From an uncultured bacterium (GTDB taxonomy: Bacteria; Bacillota; Clostridia; Lachnospirales; Lachnospiraceae), in the NCBI GenBank assembly GCA_947243845.1, contig CAMXIF010000005.1:1-64000 (forward strand): a DNA stretch of 64,000 nt, in the 5' to 3' direction. Every line of letters begins with the position of its first letter. Positions within the stretch are counted from its first letter, which is position 1. The notes beneath the pieces were generated by a model. It was not told the origin of the DNA, made no database searches, and worked only from the letters and a program-made list of their open reading frames with translations. Of the stretch, positions 32,290-41,650 are shown in pieces. The translations under genes were made by a program, and so were the position numbers.

Positions 32290-32883
32290 ATGATGCTTGA
32301 ATCTATCAGGGAAATAGGTCTCTTTATGATTGCCGCTCAGGCAGTCATACATTTTGCACCCGGCAGACAGTATGAAAAGTATATCAAATTAATATCAAGC
32401 GTTATAGTATTGTTTTTGTTTATACGACCCTTTATTGCCGCGCAGGATAAGTTGGAGATGGAGTGGCAGACAGGGATGGAGCAGATTTTGCAGAATTATG
32501 AGGCGGAAGATCTCTGGCAGGAGGCAGGCAGGAGCGCAGAGGATATGGCGTTGGAACAGTTGGAGCAGGAAATAAAATTTAGATTAGATCATGCCATTGC
32601 GGATGAGGCTTATTGTGTGAATATTGTATCGCTGGTATTTGAAGAGGGTGACAGCGCTCAAACAGGCGCGGAGGAGAGTGGATTACAGCTTGAAAAGGTG
32701 TCGGTTGTGATGGCGCCAAGAGGAGAAGAGACAATAACACCTGTTCTTGTAGAGGATATTGTGATTGGGAAGGAAGGCGGACAGGAAAAGGAAGAGACAG
32801 CTTTAAAGTATCAGGAGGTTTTTGCTGAAATTCTTGGTATCGTACCGGATGGCGTGGAGGTGACCTGTGTTGGAGGATGGTAA
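32290..32883 (+). CDS. spoIIIAF: Stage III sporulation protein AF
   Basis: A 197-residue protein with two N-terminal membrane helices (GLFMIAAQAVIHFAP, YIKLISSVIVLFLFIRPFI) and a soluble ring-building-motif-like C-terminal domain. A 9-codon frame (32264-32293) ends in an ATGA overlap with this start and could couple it to upstream translation. Overlaps spoIIIAG by 17 bp. Confidence 0.88.
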   Translation: MMLESIREIGLFMIAAQAVIHFAPGRQYEKYIKLISSVIVLFLFIRPFIAAQDKLEMEWQTGMEQILQNYEAEDLWQEAGRSAEDMALEQLEQEIKFRLDHAIADEAYCVNIVSLVFEEGDSAQTGAEESGLQLEKVSVVMAPRGEETITPVLVEDIVIGKEGGQEKEETALKYQEVFAEILGIVPDGVEVTCVGGW

Positions 32884-33484
32884 AAAGCTGTTTGAGAAGC
32901 TGACGGGTGGAAAGAAACTTCGTAAAGACCAGTGCCTGATCGTGATACTCCTGGGGATTCTTTTGTGCGTGATTTCTCTTCCTGTTGAAAAAAACACAAC
33001 AATGTCCGGTATATCGGACAATGAAAGTGATAAGATAGGCGAACAAAAACAGTCCGCCGTAGATGAACGGAGTGTAGATTACGTGGAGAACTGGGAGAAG
33101 AAGCTGGAGGAATCGCTTCTATATATAGAAGGAGCCGGCCAGGTGAAAGTTTTGATCACGCTGAAAGAATCAGAACAGAAAATACTGGCGAAGGATGGAA
33201 TGGAAGATAGTACGGAGACAGCGGAGGCAGATGCAGCAGGCGGCAGCCGCAGGACAGTGCAGAACAGGATAGAGAAAAAGACGATTTATACAATGGATGA
33301 GAAAGGGCGGGAGGTTCCCTATGTGGTCAAGACCATGATGCCGGAAGTGGAGGGTGTTGTGGTGATTGCACAGGGGGCAGACCAGCCGGAGGTACGCCAA
33401 AATATAATCGAAGCAATTCAGGTATTATTTGATATAGACATGAATAAAATAACAATAGTTAAGATGAAAAACAATAATCAGTGA
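32867..33484 (+). CDS. spoIIIAG: Stage III sporulation protein AG
   Basis: A 205-residue protein with one N-terminal membrane helix (QCLIVILLGILLCVISLPV) and a ring-forming domain interrupted by an acidic/Ala-rich insert (about 95-130), as in other SpoIIIAG, whose B. subtilis version forms a large ring in the intermembrane space. Start is GTG 32867 behind GGAGG. Confidence 0.92.
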   Translation: MLEDGKKLFEKLTGGKKLRKDQCLIVILLGILLCVISLPVEKNTTMSGISDNESDKIGEQKQSAVDERSVDYVENWEKKLEESLLYIEGAGQVKVLITLKESEQKILAKDGMEDSTETAEADAAGGSRRTVQNRIEKKTIYTMDEKGREVPYVVKTMMPEVEGVVVIAQGADQPEVRQNIIEAIQVLFDIDMNKITIVKMKNNNQ

Positions 33485-33497
33485 AGGGGAGAAGAAA

Positions 33498-34214
33498 TTG
33501 AAAAATATGATCAAGAAGAACCAAATGATGATCACGGCGCTTGCAATCATGATTGCGGTAGCAGGTTATTTGAATTTTGCAGGCACGAAGGTGACAGATG
33601 AAGAGATTATGTCCGTGAGCGGGACTGTTACCACAGATGGCGGTTCAGGTATTATCAGAACTGAGGAAGAGTCGGATTATTCAGCGCTGATGGATTTGTC
33701 AGAGGAAGATTTTGCGCAGGCTTCCGGTGACATTGAGAGCCTTGACGAGGATGTTACCATGGTGGACAGCGGTAATGTGGATGAAGAATTGGCTGAGGCG
33801 CTGGCAGAAGAGCAGATGGATGAAGTGCCGGGGGAGGCAGTGTTTACTTCGGCAGGCATGAATTCTGAATTATCTGGTGCGAAGCTGCAGAAGGAACAGA
33901 CCAGGGCACAGAACAAAGAGACGCTCCTAGAGATTATCAACAATGCGAATATCAGTGAGGCACAGAAGCAGGAAGCTGTCAATAATATGATTTCCATGAC
34001 GGATGTGGCGGAAAAGGAGACGGCGGCAGAAATTCTTCTGGAAGCCAAGGGTTTTAGTGATGCTGTGGTCAGCATTGATGGTGAAAGCGTGGATGTGGTG
34101 GTTAATACCGATGAACTCACAGAGGCGCAGCGTGCGCAGATTGAGGATATCGTAATCCGCAAGACCGGGGTTAGCGCGGACGCGGTTATCATCAGCACAG
34201 TGGATGCGGATTAG
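33498..34214 (+). CDS. spoIIIAH: Stage III sporulation protein AH
   Basis: A 238-residue protein with a membrane helix (MMITALAIMIAVAGYLNFAG) and an extracellular YscJ-like ring domain at the C-terminus (LLEAKGFSDAVVSIDGESVDVVV in outline). It pairs with the forespore protein SpoIIQ across the septum. An acidic linker of about 60 residues separates helix and domain. Start is TTG 33498, 6 bases after GGGGAG; the internal ATG 33507 is the alternative. Last gene of the operon. Confidence 0.93.
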   Translation: MKNMIKKNQMMITALAIMIAVAGYLNFAGTKVTDEEIMSVSGTVTTDGGSGIIRTEEESDYSALMDLSEEDFAQASGDIESLDEDVTMVDSGNVDEELAEALAEEQMDEVPGEAVFTSAGMNSELSGAKLQKEQTRAQNKETLLEIINNANISEAQKQEAVNNMISMTDVAEKETAAEILLEAKGFSDAVVSIDGESVDVVVNTDELTEAQRAQIEDIVIRKTGVSADAVIISTVDAD

Positions 34215-34260
34215 TGACACAAAAGCGATGGAAATGTCAGTGCGGTAACAAGTAGGTGCA

Positions 34261-34289
34261 TTGCAAATGATTTTATGGTACTATATATT
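34261..34289 (+). promoter_or_regulatory. Promoter of deoB
   Basis: TTGCAA, 17 bp, TATATT, 57 bp before the deoB start. Confidence 0.5.
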
Positions 34290-34346
34290 CGTATGGCATT
34301 TTGCGGCCTTATGGTACTGTAAGATCATAGGATATGGAGGCAAAAG

Positions 34347-35504
34347 ATGAAGAGAGTTTTTTTGATCGTATTAGATAGCTTTGGAATCGGAGAGATGGAG
34401 GATGCAGAGGCGTACGGGGATAAAGGAACGAATACCCTGCGGTCTGTGTCCTCAAGCTCTGCTTTTTCCATGCCCAATTTGGCGGCATTGGGACTTTTCA
34501 ATATAGACGGAGTTACCTGCAGAGAAGGCGTGCAGGCACCGCAGGCCAGAATTGCCCGTATGAAGGAGGCATCCAAAGGAAAGGATACCACCATAGGGCA
34601 TTGGGAGATTGCAGGTATCTTATCCTCCCAGCCGCTGCCCACCTATCCGGAAGGGTTTCCGGAGGAAATTCTGGCAGCGTTTAGACAGGCAACCGGGAGA
34701 GGTGTCCTGTGCAACAAACCTTATTCCGGCACGGAGGTAATCAGGGATTATGGTGATGAGCATGTGAGAACGGGTGACCTGATTGTTTATACTTCGGCGG
34801 ACAGCGTGTTTCAGATTGCGGCGCATGAGGACGTGGTGCCGGTGGAAACCCTGTATGAGTATTGTAAAATGGCGAGAGAAATCCTTCAGGGCAGACACGG
34901 AGTGGGGAGGGTGATTGCCAGGCCTTTTATCGGAGAAAATGGCAATTATACGAGAACTCCCAGAAGACATGATTTTTCTTTGGAACCGCCGGCTGTAACG
35001 ATGTTAGATCAGCTTAAGGACGCCGGCAGGGATGTGATATCTGTAGGGAAAATCAAGGATATTTTTGCGGGCAGAGGGATTACGGAAGCTGTCTATACGA
35101 AAGGAAATGAGGAGGGAATCGAAAGGACTCTGGAATATCTGGAACGGGATTTTGAGGGACTTTGCTTTGTCAATCTGGTAGATTATGATATGCTTTACGG
35201 ACATCGAAACGATGTTGACGGCTATGCCAGGGCGCTTACTTATTTTGACGAACAGCTTCTGGAGATGCTGCGCAGGCTGCGGGAAGATGATATTCTGATG
35301 ATCACGGCAGATCATGGTTGTGATCCGGGATATACGGTGTCAACAGATCATTCCAGGGAACATACGCCGTTTCTGATGTATGGAGAGAAGGTAACACCGG
35401 GTAATCTGGGCACCAGAGAGACTTTTGCAGATATTGGGGCAACGGTGCTTGCCTGTTTTGGAATAGAACCCAAATTTAGCGGAACATCTATGCTGGAAGC
35501 ATAA
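34347..35504 (+). CDS. deoB: Phosphopentomutase
   Basis: A 385-residue alkaline-phosphatase-superfamily enzyme that interconverts (deoxy)ribose 1- and 5-phosphates in nucleoside salvage. The metal motifs are VLDSFGIGEMEDAEAYGD at the start and ITADHGCDPG plus STDHSREHTP near the end; the phosphorylated Thr lies in GKDTTIGHWE. Start follows TGGAGG. It has its own promoter and is separated from other deo genes. Full family length. Confidence 0.96.
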   Translation: MKRVFLIVLDSFGIGEMEDAEAYGDKGTNTLRSVSSSSAFSMPNLAALGLFNIDGVTCREGVQAPQARIARMKEASKGKDTTIGHWEIAGILSSQPLPTYPEGFPEEILAAFRQATGRGVLCNKPYSGTEVIRDYGDEHVRTGDLIVYTSADSVFQIAAHEDVVPVETLYEYCKMAREILQGRHGVGRVIARPFIGENGNYTRTPRRHDFSLEPPAVTMLDQLKDAGRDVISVGKIKDIFAGRGITEAVYTKGNEEGIERTLEYLERDFEGLCFVNLVDYDMLYGHRNDVDGYARALTYFDEQLLEMLRRLREDDILMITADHGCDPGYTVSTDHSREHTPFLMYGEKVTPGNLGTRETFADIGATVLACFGIEPKFSGTSMLEA

Positions 35505-35520
35505 TCTGGAGGATAAAAAC

Positions 35521-37113
35521 GTGAGTAATTATGCGGACGAAATTAACAAAAGAAGAACTTTTGCGATCATATCGCACCCGGACGCGGGTAAGACAACCCT
35601 AACTGAGAAATTCCTGTTATATGGGGGCGCCATCAATCTGGCGGGCAGTGTCAAAGGCAAGGCCACAGCCAGACATGCCGTTTCGGACTGGATGGAGATA
35701 GAGAAGGAGAGAGGTATCTCTGTCACTTCCTCGGTGTTACAGTTCGAATATGGCGGTTTTTGCATCAACATTCTCGATACACCGGGACACCAGGACTTTT
35801 CGGAGGACACTTACAGAACACTGATGGCGGCGGATTCTGCGGTAATGGTTATAGATGCGTCCAAGGGTGTGGAAGCTCAGACGCGTAAGCTTTTTAAGGT
35901 ATGCGTGATGCGCCATATTCCTATCTTTACATTCATCAACAAGATGGACAGGGATGCCAATGATACATTTGAACTTTTGGACGATATCGAAAAGGAATTA
36001 GGGATTGCGACTTGTCCGATTAACTGGCCCATCGGTTCCGGTAAGAACTTTCAAGGTGTCTATGAGAGAGAGACCAAGTGTGTCATTACCTATTCGGATA
36101 CAGAGAAAGGCACAAAAGAGGGACATGCCACCAGAATTCCGGTCTCGGAGGAAGAAGCATTAAAAGCGCAGATCGGGGAAGCCAACATGGCGCAGCTTAT
36201 GGAGGAGATCGAACTTTTGGACGGCGCCAGTGCACCCTACGACCTTGGGCAGATTCAAGCCGGTGATCTGACTCCTGTATTTTTTGGTTCGGCGTTGACG
36301 AATTTTGGTGTGGAAATCTTTTTGCAGCACTTTCTGAAAATGACGACTACACCTCTTGCGCGTAAGGCGGATATTGGGCTGATCGATCCGGTGGAACATG
36401 ATTTTTCTGCCTTTGTCTTTAAGATTCAGGCTAATATGAATAAAGCACATCGTGACAGGATAGCCTTTATGAGGATTTGTTCCGGCAAGTTTGATGTGAC
36501 TGAGGAAGTACGGCATGTGCAGGGCGGGAAGGTGCTGCGCCTGTCCCAGCCGCAGCAGATTATGGCGGATGAGAGAAAGATTTTAAGCGAGGCTTATGCG
36601 GGGGATATCATCGGTGTGTTCGATCCGGGCATATTCTCTATCGGAGATACTATCTGTATGCCGAAGGAAGAGTTTGCCTACGAAGGAATCCCTACATTTG
36701 CACCGGAGCATTTTGCAAGAGTCAGGCAGATGGATACGATGAAGAGAAAACAGTTTGTCAAGGGAATTACGCAGATTGCACAGGAAGGCGCTATTCAGAT
36801 TTTTCAGGAGTTTAATACCGGTATGGAGGAGATTATAGTGGGTGTAGTCGGTGTATTGCAGTTTGATGTCCTCAAATACCGTCTGGAAAACGAATATAAT
36901 GTGGAGATTAAACTGGAGAATCTGCCCTATGAACATATCAGGTGGATTGAAAACAAGGAGATTGATCTGGACAAGCTGACAGGAACTTCCGATATGAAGA
37001 AGATTAAGGATTTGAAAGGGAATCCCCTCTTGTTGTTTGTCAATCCATGGAGTATTGGTATGACGCTGGATCGAAATGAAGGATTGGTTTTGTCGGAGTT
37101 TGGCAGGAATTAG
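35521..37113 (+). CDS. prfC: Peptide chain release factor 3
   Basis: A 530-residue translational GTPase that recycles RF1/RF2. G motifs: SHPDAGKTTLTEK (G1), DTPGHQDFSEDTYR (G3) and NKMDRD (G4), followed by RF3-type domains II and III. Start is GTG 35521 behind TGGAGG; 16 bp separate it from deoB, so they may be cotranscribed. Confidence 0.96.
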   Translation: MSNYADEINKRRTFAIISHPDAGKTTLTEKFLLYGGAINLAGSVKGKATARHAVSDWMEIEKERGISVTSSVLQFEYGGFCINILDTPGHQDFSEDTYRTLMAADSAVMVIDASKGVEAQTRKLFKVCVMRHIPIFTFINKMDRDANDTFELLDDIEKELGIATCPINWPIGSGKNFQGVYERETKCVITYSDTEKGTKEGHATRIPVSEEEALKAQIGEANMAQLMEEIELLDGASAPYDLGQIQAGDLTPVFFGSALTNFGVEIFLQHFLKMTTTPLARKADIGLIDPVEHDFSAFVFKIQANMNKAHRDRIAFMRICSGKFDVTEEVRHVQGGKVLRLSQPQQIMADERKILSEAYAGDIIGVFDPGIFSIGDTICMPKEEFAYEGIPTFAPEHFARVRQMDTMKRKQFVKGITQIAQEGAIQIFQEFNTGMEEIIVGVVGVLQFDVLKYRLENEYNVEIKLENLPYEHIRWIENKEIDLDKLTGTSDMKKIKDLKGNPLLLFVNPWSIGMTLDRNEGLVLSEFGRN

Positions 37114-37155
37114 AAGACGAGTTTGGGAAATCTGCTACAAGGAGAGCATAGGCTG

Positions 37156-38352
37156 ATGAGAAGGACAGGAGTATTATTAATAGGGATGTTGACGCTGATC
37201 GGTGCATTGGCCTATGCCTGGCATCGCCAGCCCCATGAGGTGAGTGATCTGTATCTGCAGGCTGATATGGGGGCGGAGCAGACAGAATATGAGAGTTCGG
37301 AACAGGTGATCCGCCAGGATGACGCACAGATTCAGGTGTCACTGGAAAACTGTTATGCCTATCAGATGCTGTCTGAGGAAGAACGGATTGTTTATCTGGA
37401 GATTCTGGATGCGCTGGTGAACTTCAGACAGGAAGTAAAGCTGTCCATTTTTGATAAAGAAAAGATTGCCCATATATTTCAGTGTGTGTTAAATGATCAT
37501 CCGGAAATTTTTTATGTGGATGGGTATAGCTATACGGAATATACATTGGGAGATGTGCTCAAAAAGGTAACTTTTACCGGAACGTACCATTTCACGCAGA
37601 GTGAAGTAGCCGAAAAGCAGACACAGATAGATAATTATGTAAACCAATGTCTGGCAGGAATGCCGAAGGATGCAAATGAGTATGAGAAGGTGAAATATAT
37701 ATATGAATATTTGATCCATCATACGGACTATGACGCTGCGGCGCAGGACAATCAGAATATCTGCTCCGTGTTTATTGAGGGCAGGTCTGTCTGCCAGGGA
37801 TATGCCAAGGCCACACAGTATCTGTTGAACCAGGCAGATATTTTTGCCACGCTGGTGCTGGGCAGGGTGATCGGCGGAGAGGGACATGCCTGGAATCTGG
37901 TGAGGATAGATGGGGAATACTATTATGTGGACGCCACCTGGGGTGACGCCTCTTATCAGGCAGTCGGCGGCAGGGGAAGTTATCCGGAAGAGAAGATACC
38001 GACCATTAATTATGATTATCTGTGTGTGACCACCAAACAGCTGGAACTGACACACACGTTGGACAATGTGGTGGATTTGCCGGAGTGTACCGCTCTGGAA
38101 GCAAATTATTATGTGCGGGAGGGCGTCTACTTTACGGAATGGGACGAGGAACGGCTGGAGCAGATTTTTGCTGATGGTTATGAGAAAGGAAATACTTATG
38201 TGACGTTGAAATGCGCTGATTATGAGACGTATCGACAAATGCAGACAGCGCTTATTTTGGAACAGGGGATTTTTCAGTATTTGGATTGTCCGGATGGTGC
38301 GGTGTCCTATACCGATAATGAGAAACAGTACAGTATGAGCTTCTGGCTTTAG
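37156..38352 (+). CDS. Membrane-anchored transglutaminase-like protein
   Basis: A 398-residue extracellular protein with an N-terminal hydrophobic segment (TGVLLIGMLTLIGALAYAW). The transglutaminase-like Cys-His-Asp triad is in SVCQGYAKA (about residue 215), GHAWNLV and VDATWGD. These domains act as cysteine proteases or amidases on wall or protein substrates. The C-terminal 90 residues form an extra domain without a known motif. The track start (TTG 37123) lacks an SD; ATG 37156 follows AAGGAG. It interrupts the usual contiguity of spoIIIA and asp23 together with deoB and prfC. Confidence 0.8.
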   Translation: MRRTGVLLIGMLTLIGALAYAWHRQPHEVSDLYLQADMGAEQTEYESSEQVIRQDDAQIQVSLENCYAYQMLSEEERIVYLEILDALVNFRQEVKLSIFDKEKIAHIFQCVLNDHPEIFYVDGYSYTEYTLGDVLKKVTFTGTYHFTQSEVAEKQTQIDNYVNQCLAGMPKDANEYEKVKYIYEYLIHHTDYDAAAQDNQNICSVFIEGRSVCQGYAKATQYLLNQADIFATLVLGRVIGGEGHAWNLVRIDGEYYYVDATWGDASYQAVGGRGSYPEEKIPTINYDYLCVTTKQLELTHTLDNVVDLPECTALEANYYVREGVYFTEWDEERLEQIFADGYEKGNTYVTLKCADYETYRQMQTALILEQGIFQYLDCPDGAVSYTDNEKQYSMSFWL

Positions 38353-38364
38353 ACGGAATAGGGC

Positions 38365-38393
38365 TAGGCAAAAAACAGAAATTTTGATATACT
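38365..38393 (+). promoter_or_regulatory. Promoter of the asp23-nusB operon
   Basis: TAGGCA, 17 bp, TATACT, about 35 bp before the asp23 start. Confidence 0.5.
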
Positions 38394-38427
38394 TAATCCA
38401 AATGAGAGAAAGGTATGGTTATTGCTT

Positions 38428-38814
38428 ATGGAACAGGAAACTACCAAAAATTCGTATGTGCTGAATGAAGATGAGAAATTCGGAACAGTTAAGATTGCCG
38501 ATGATGTGGTGGCTATGATCGCAGCCCTGGCAGCTACAGAGGTGGACGGAGTGGCAGCTATGGCAGGCAATATGACCAATGAACTGTTAAGCAGAGTCGG
38601 TGTCAAGAGTCTTTCTAAGGGCGCAAGAGTGGATGTGGCAAACAAGAAGGTTAAGGTGGAACTTGCCATTACCATGGAGTATGGATATAATATCCCGGCT
38701 ACCTGCCAGCGCGTACAGAACAGGGTGAAGGCGGCCATAGAGAACATGACGGGATTGGAAGTACTGGATGTGAATATTCGTATTGCAGGAATTAATGTGA
38801 CCAAAGATAAATAG
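38428..38814 (+). CDS. Asp23/Gls24 family envelope stress protein
   Basis: A 128-residue Asp23 protein with the signature FGTVKIADDVVAMIAALAATEVDGV (in outline) and GVKVEVANKKVKVELAI-like strands. In Clostridia this gene is fixed just upstream of nusB. Its cellular role is linked to the envelope but not biochemically defined. ATG 38428 is chosen; TTG 38422, which is better spaced from AAAGG, is an alternative adding two residues. Confidence 0.9.
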   Translation: MEQETTKNSYVLNEDEKFGTVKIADDVVAMIAALAATEVDGVAAMAGNMTNELLSRVGVKSLSKGARVDVANKKVKVELAITMEYGYNIPATCQRVQNRVKAAIENMTGLEVLDVNIRIAGINVTKDK

Positions 38815-38831
38815 GGCGGAGCTAAAAAGAT

Positions 38832-39227
38832 ATGAGCAGAAGAGAGTTGCGAGAGCAGATTTTTAAGCTGCTGTTTCGTGTGGAATTTAACAGGATGGAG
38901 GATATGCCGGAGCAGGAACAGCTCTTTTTTGAGGATGAACATGCGGCGCAGGAGGAAGATGCCGCTTATGTTTCCGATAAGTTCCGGAAGATTTCTGAGA
39001 AACTTTCAGAAATCGACAGCCAGTTAAACGAGAGGACGCAGGGGTGGGATACCACCAGGATGAGTAAAGTAGATCTGACGATCTTACGGCTTGGTGTCTA
39101 TGAAATCTGTTATGATGAAGACGTGCCTACGGGCGTGGCAATTAACGAGGCCGTGGAACTTGCCAAAAAATTCGGGCAGGATGCCTCGCCTGGATTTGTA
39201 AATGGTATTCTGGCCAAGTTTGCATAA
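38832..39227 (+). CDS. nusB: Transcription antitermination factor NusB
   Basis: A 131-residue all-helical NusB: MSRRELREQIFKLLFRVEF at the start and VAINEAVELAKKFGQDASPGFVNGILAKF at the end in outline. With NusE/S10 it binds boxA RNA and prevents termination in rRNA operons. A charged loop (EDEHAAQEEDAAY) is inserted near residue 40. Follows asp23 by 17 bp. Confidence 0.95.
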   Translation: MSRRELREQIFKLLFRVEFNRMEDMPEQEQLFFEDEHAAQEEDAAYVSDKFRKISEKLSEIDSQLNERTQGWDTTRMSKVDLTILRLGVYEICYDEDVPTGVAINEAVELAKKFGQDASPGFVNGILAKFA

Positions 39228-39240
39228 GGCAGGTACTGTT

Positions 39241-40485
39241 ATGCAGAATGTCTATACAGTTGCACAGGTCAATTCTTATATTAAAAATATGTTCACGCAG
39301 GATTTTATGTTGCAGTCGATTCGGGTTAAGGGAGAAGTCAGCAACTGCAAATATCATACCTCTGGACATATTTATTTTACATTAAAGGATATAAAAGGAT
39401 CTATAGCATGCGTTATGTTTGCTTCCTGCCGCAAAGGTCTGGCTTTTCGGCTGGCGGAAGGTCAGCAGGTGGTGGTTAACGGCAGCGTAGATGTCTATGA
39501 ACGGGACGGCAGATATCAGCTCTATGCCAGAGAGATTTCTCTGGATGGTGCAGGTGCCCTCTATGAACAGTATGAGCGTCTGAAGAGGGAACTGGAAGAG
39601 CGCGGGATGTTTGCAGCCCAGTATAAACAGCCTATCCCGCGCTATATCAGGACGCTCGGTGTGGTGACGGCATCCACAGGGGCGGCAGTGAGGGATATTA
39701 TCAATATTGCCAGCAGAAGAAATCCTTATGTACAGATTATTCTCTACCCGGCAATCGTGCAGGGGGAGGCGGCGGTTCCCAGTATTATAAACGGCATTCG
39801 TGCGCTGGAAAGACAAGGGGTGGATACGATCATTGTCGGCAGGGGCGGCGGTTCCATCGAAGACCTCTGGGCGTTCAATGAGGAAGCGGTGGCACAGGCT
39901 ATCTTTGATTGCAGTGTTCCTGTTATTTCGGCTGTCGGGCATGAGACAGATACGACCATAGCGGATTTTGTGGCAGATCTCAGGGCGCCGACTCCATCGG
40001 CAGCTGCCGAACTTGCGGTTTATGATATAGGACAACTGCAGGATAAACTGGATGAATACGCGTATACCATGAGACATCATCTGGACATTGTGATGCAGCG
40101 GGCGCGCAGAGAAGTGGAACAGTATCGGGCAAGATTAAAATACGTCAGTCCGGCGAATATGATCCGTATGAAAAGAACACAGGCGTTATTTTTAGAGGAA
40201 AGACTGCAGAAGGGCATGGAGAGGCAGTTGATCGACAGAAAGCACAGGCTTGCTCTCTATGCAGAGCAGATGAAGGGCCTCTCACCGCTGGATAAACTAT
40301 GCCAGGGGTATTCCTACGTTTCGGATGCAGGCGGCAGGACATTGTCTAGTGTGCAGCAGGCTGACGTGGGGGATCAGATTATAGTTTATGTGAAGGATGG
40401 ACAGATAAAAGCCGAAGTAACGGATACCGAGATGAGAGAACTTACAGAAAGCATAAATTGTGCTGCGGCAGATGAGGAAAACTGA
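39241..40485 (+). CDS. xseA: Exodeoxyribonuclease VII large subunit
   Basis: A 414-residue XseA: N-terminal OB fold (YTVAQVNSYIKNMF, GEVSNCKYHTSGHIYFTLKD in outline), catalytic middle with GRGGGSIEDLWAFN and SAVGHETDTTIADFVADLRAPTPSAAAE-like signature, then a long coiled coil. With XseB it degrades single-stranded DNA. ATG 39241 is chosen over the track's earlier start, which overlaps nusB. Confidence 0.95.
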   Translation: MQNVYTVAQVNSYIKNMFTQDFMLQSIRVKGEVSNCKYHTSGHIYFTLKDIKGSIACVMFASCRKGLAFRLAEGQQVVVNGSVDVYERDGRYQLYAREISLDGAGALYEQYERLKRELEERGMFAAQYKQPIPRYIRTLGVVTASTGAAVRDIINIASRRNPYVQIILYPAIVQGEAAVPSIINGIRALERQGVDTIIVGRGGGSIEDLWAFNEEAVAQAIFDCSVPVISAVGHETDTTIADFVADLRAPTPSAAAELAVYDIGQLQDKLDEYAYTMRHHLDIVMQRARREVEQYRARLKYVSPANMIRMKRTQALFLEERLQKGMERQLIDRKHRLALYAEQMKGLSPLDKLCQGYSYVSDAGGRTLSSVQQADVGDQIIVYVKDGQIKAEVTDTEMRELTESINCAAADEEN

Positions 40486-40508
40486 TTGCAGGATATATGG
40501 AGGTTGGC

Positions 40509-40748
40509 ATGAAGGATAAAGACACAATGGTACAGGAAGAACAAGAACGGCCGTTATCTTTAGAGGAGACTTTTGAGCAGATTGAGGAAGTGATTGCCCA
40601 TCTGGAGGCGGAAGAGATTACGCTGGAAGAGTCTTTTCAGGAGTATAACAGGGGAATGAAACTGTTGCAGCATTGTAATGCGACAATCGATCAGGTAGAA
40701 AAAAAGGTACTGCAGATTAATGAAGATGGTGGTTTAGATGAATTTTAA
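40509..40748 (+). CDS. xseB: Exodeoxyribonuclease VII small subunit
   Basis: A 79-residue helical protein with the XseB core LEETFEQIEEVIAHLEAEEITLEESFQEYNRGMKL in outline. Binds the XseA coiled coil. ATG 40509 is 7 bases behind GGAGG. Overlaps ispA by 11 bp. Confidence 0.93.
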   Translation: MKDKDTMVQEEQERPLSLEETFEQIEEVIAHLEAEEITLEESFQEYNRGMKLLQHCNATIDQVEKKVLQINEDGGLDEF

Positions 40749-41640
40749 GGAAGAAATGGAGCAAAAGGCGGAGCAGATTGAGGAGATGATCAGAGATCGT
40801 CTGCCCAGAGAAGAAGGATATCAGTGTACTGTGGCGGAGGCCATGAATTATGCCGCCCTGGGCAGTGGGAAGAGGCTGCGCCCCATGTTGATGGCGGAGA
40901 CTGCGGTTTTGTTTGGCGGTGCGGATGACAGACTGTCTCTCTTTATGATGGCCTTAGAGTGCATCCATACGTATTCACTGGTACATGATGATCTGCCGGC
41001 GATGGATGATGACGATTACCGCAGAGGCCGTAAGACCACGCATATCGTTTATGGAGAAGGTATGGCGGTGTTAGCGGGGGATGCGCTTTTGAATTATGCT
41101 TTTGAGACAGCCGCTGCTGCATTTGACGGCATATCAGAAGTGCAGGATTATCGAAGGACAGCGCGGGCGATGCAGATACTCGCAGGCAAGGCCGGTATCT
41201 ACGGTATGATCGGCGGACAATGCGCGGATCTTAAGGCGGAGGAACCGGGGGAGAGTGTAACCGAAGACATGCTTTTGTATATTCATGAGCATAAGACGGC
41301 GGCTCTGATCCAGGCAGCCATGATGATTGGCGCGGTATTGGCCGGGGCGGATGACATGGCAGTTTCACAGATTGAGAAGTGTGCTTACAATATCGGCATT
41401 GCCTTTCAGATTCAGGATGATATCTTGGATGTGACAAGCAGTCTGGAGGTATTGGGCAAGCCTGTGGGAAGCGATGAGAAAAACAATAAACTTACCTATG
41501 TGTCCATGCATGGCCTGGAGGAATCCAGGGAACAGGTAAAGGAACTTTCCAGGGAGGCGATTCAGATCTTGCAGTCATTCGGACAACGGAACCTCTTTTT
41601 GGAAGCGTTGGTGGAACAGTTGATCTACAGAGAAAAATAA
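40738..41640 (+). CDS. ispA: Polyprenyl synthetase (farnesyl/geranylgeranyl type)
   Basis: A 300-residue all-helical isoprenyl diphosphate synthase. The two Asp-rich Mg motifs are DDLPAMDDDDYRRG (first) and QIQDDILD (second); GSGKRLRPML is the substrate-binding start. It condenses IPP with DMAPP, probably to farnesyl diphosphate for undecaprenyl carriers. Next to dxs, which supplies the precursors. Confidence 0.94.
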   Translation: MNFKEEMEQKAEQIEEMIRDRLPREEGYQCTVAEAMNYAALGSGKRLRPMLMAETAVLFGGADDRLSLFMMALECIHTYSLVHDDLPAMDDDDYRRGRKTTHIVYGEGMAVLAGDALLNYAFETAAAAFDGISEVQDYRRTARAMQILAGKAGIYGMIGGQCADLKAEEPGESVTEDMLLYIHEHKTAALIQAAMMIGAVLAGADDMAVSQIEKCAYNIGIAFQIQDDILDVTSSLEVLGKPVGSDEKNNKLTYVSMHGLEESREQVKELSREAIQILQSFGQRNLFLEALVEQLIYREK

Positions 41641-41650
41641 GGGGCATACC

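Noticed and set aside
32264-32293. Nine-codon ORF overlapping the spoIIIAF start
   Set aside because: An ATGA overlap exists, but GAGAGGGG just before the spoIIIAF ATG is a sufficient ribosome binding site, so a leader ORF is not needed. Only mentioned under spoIIIAF.
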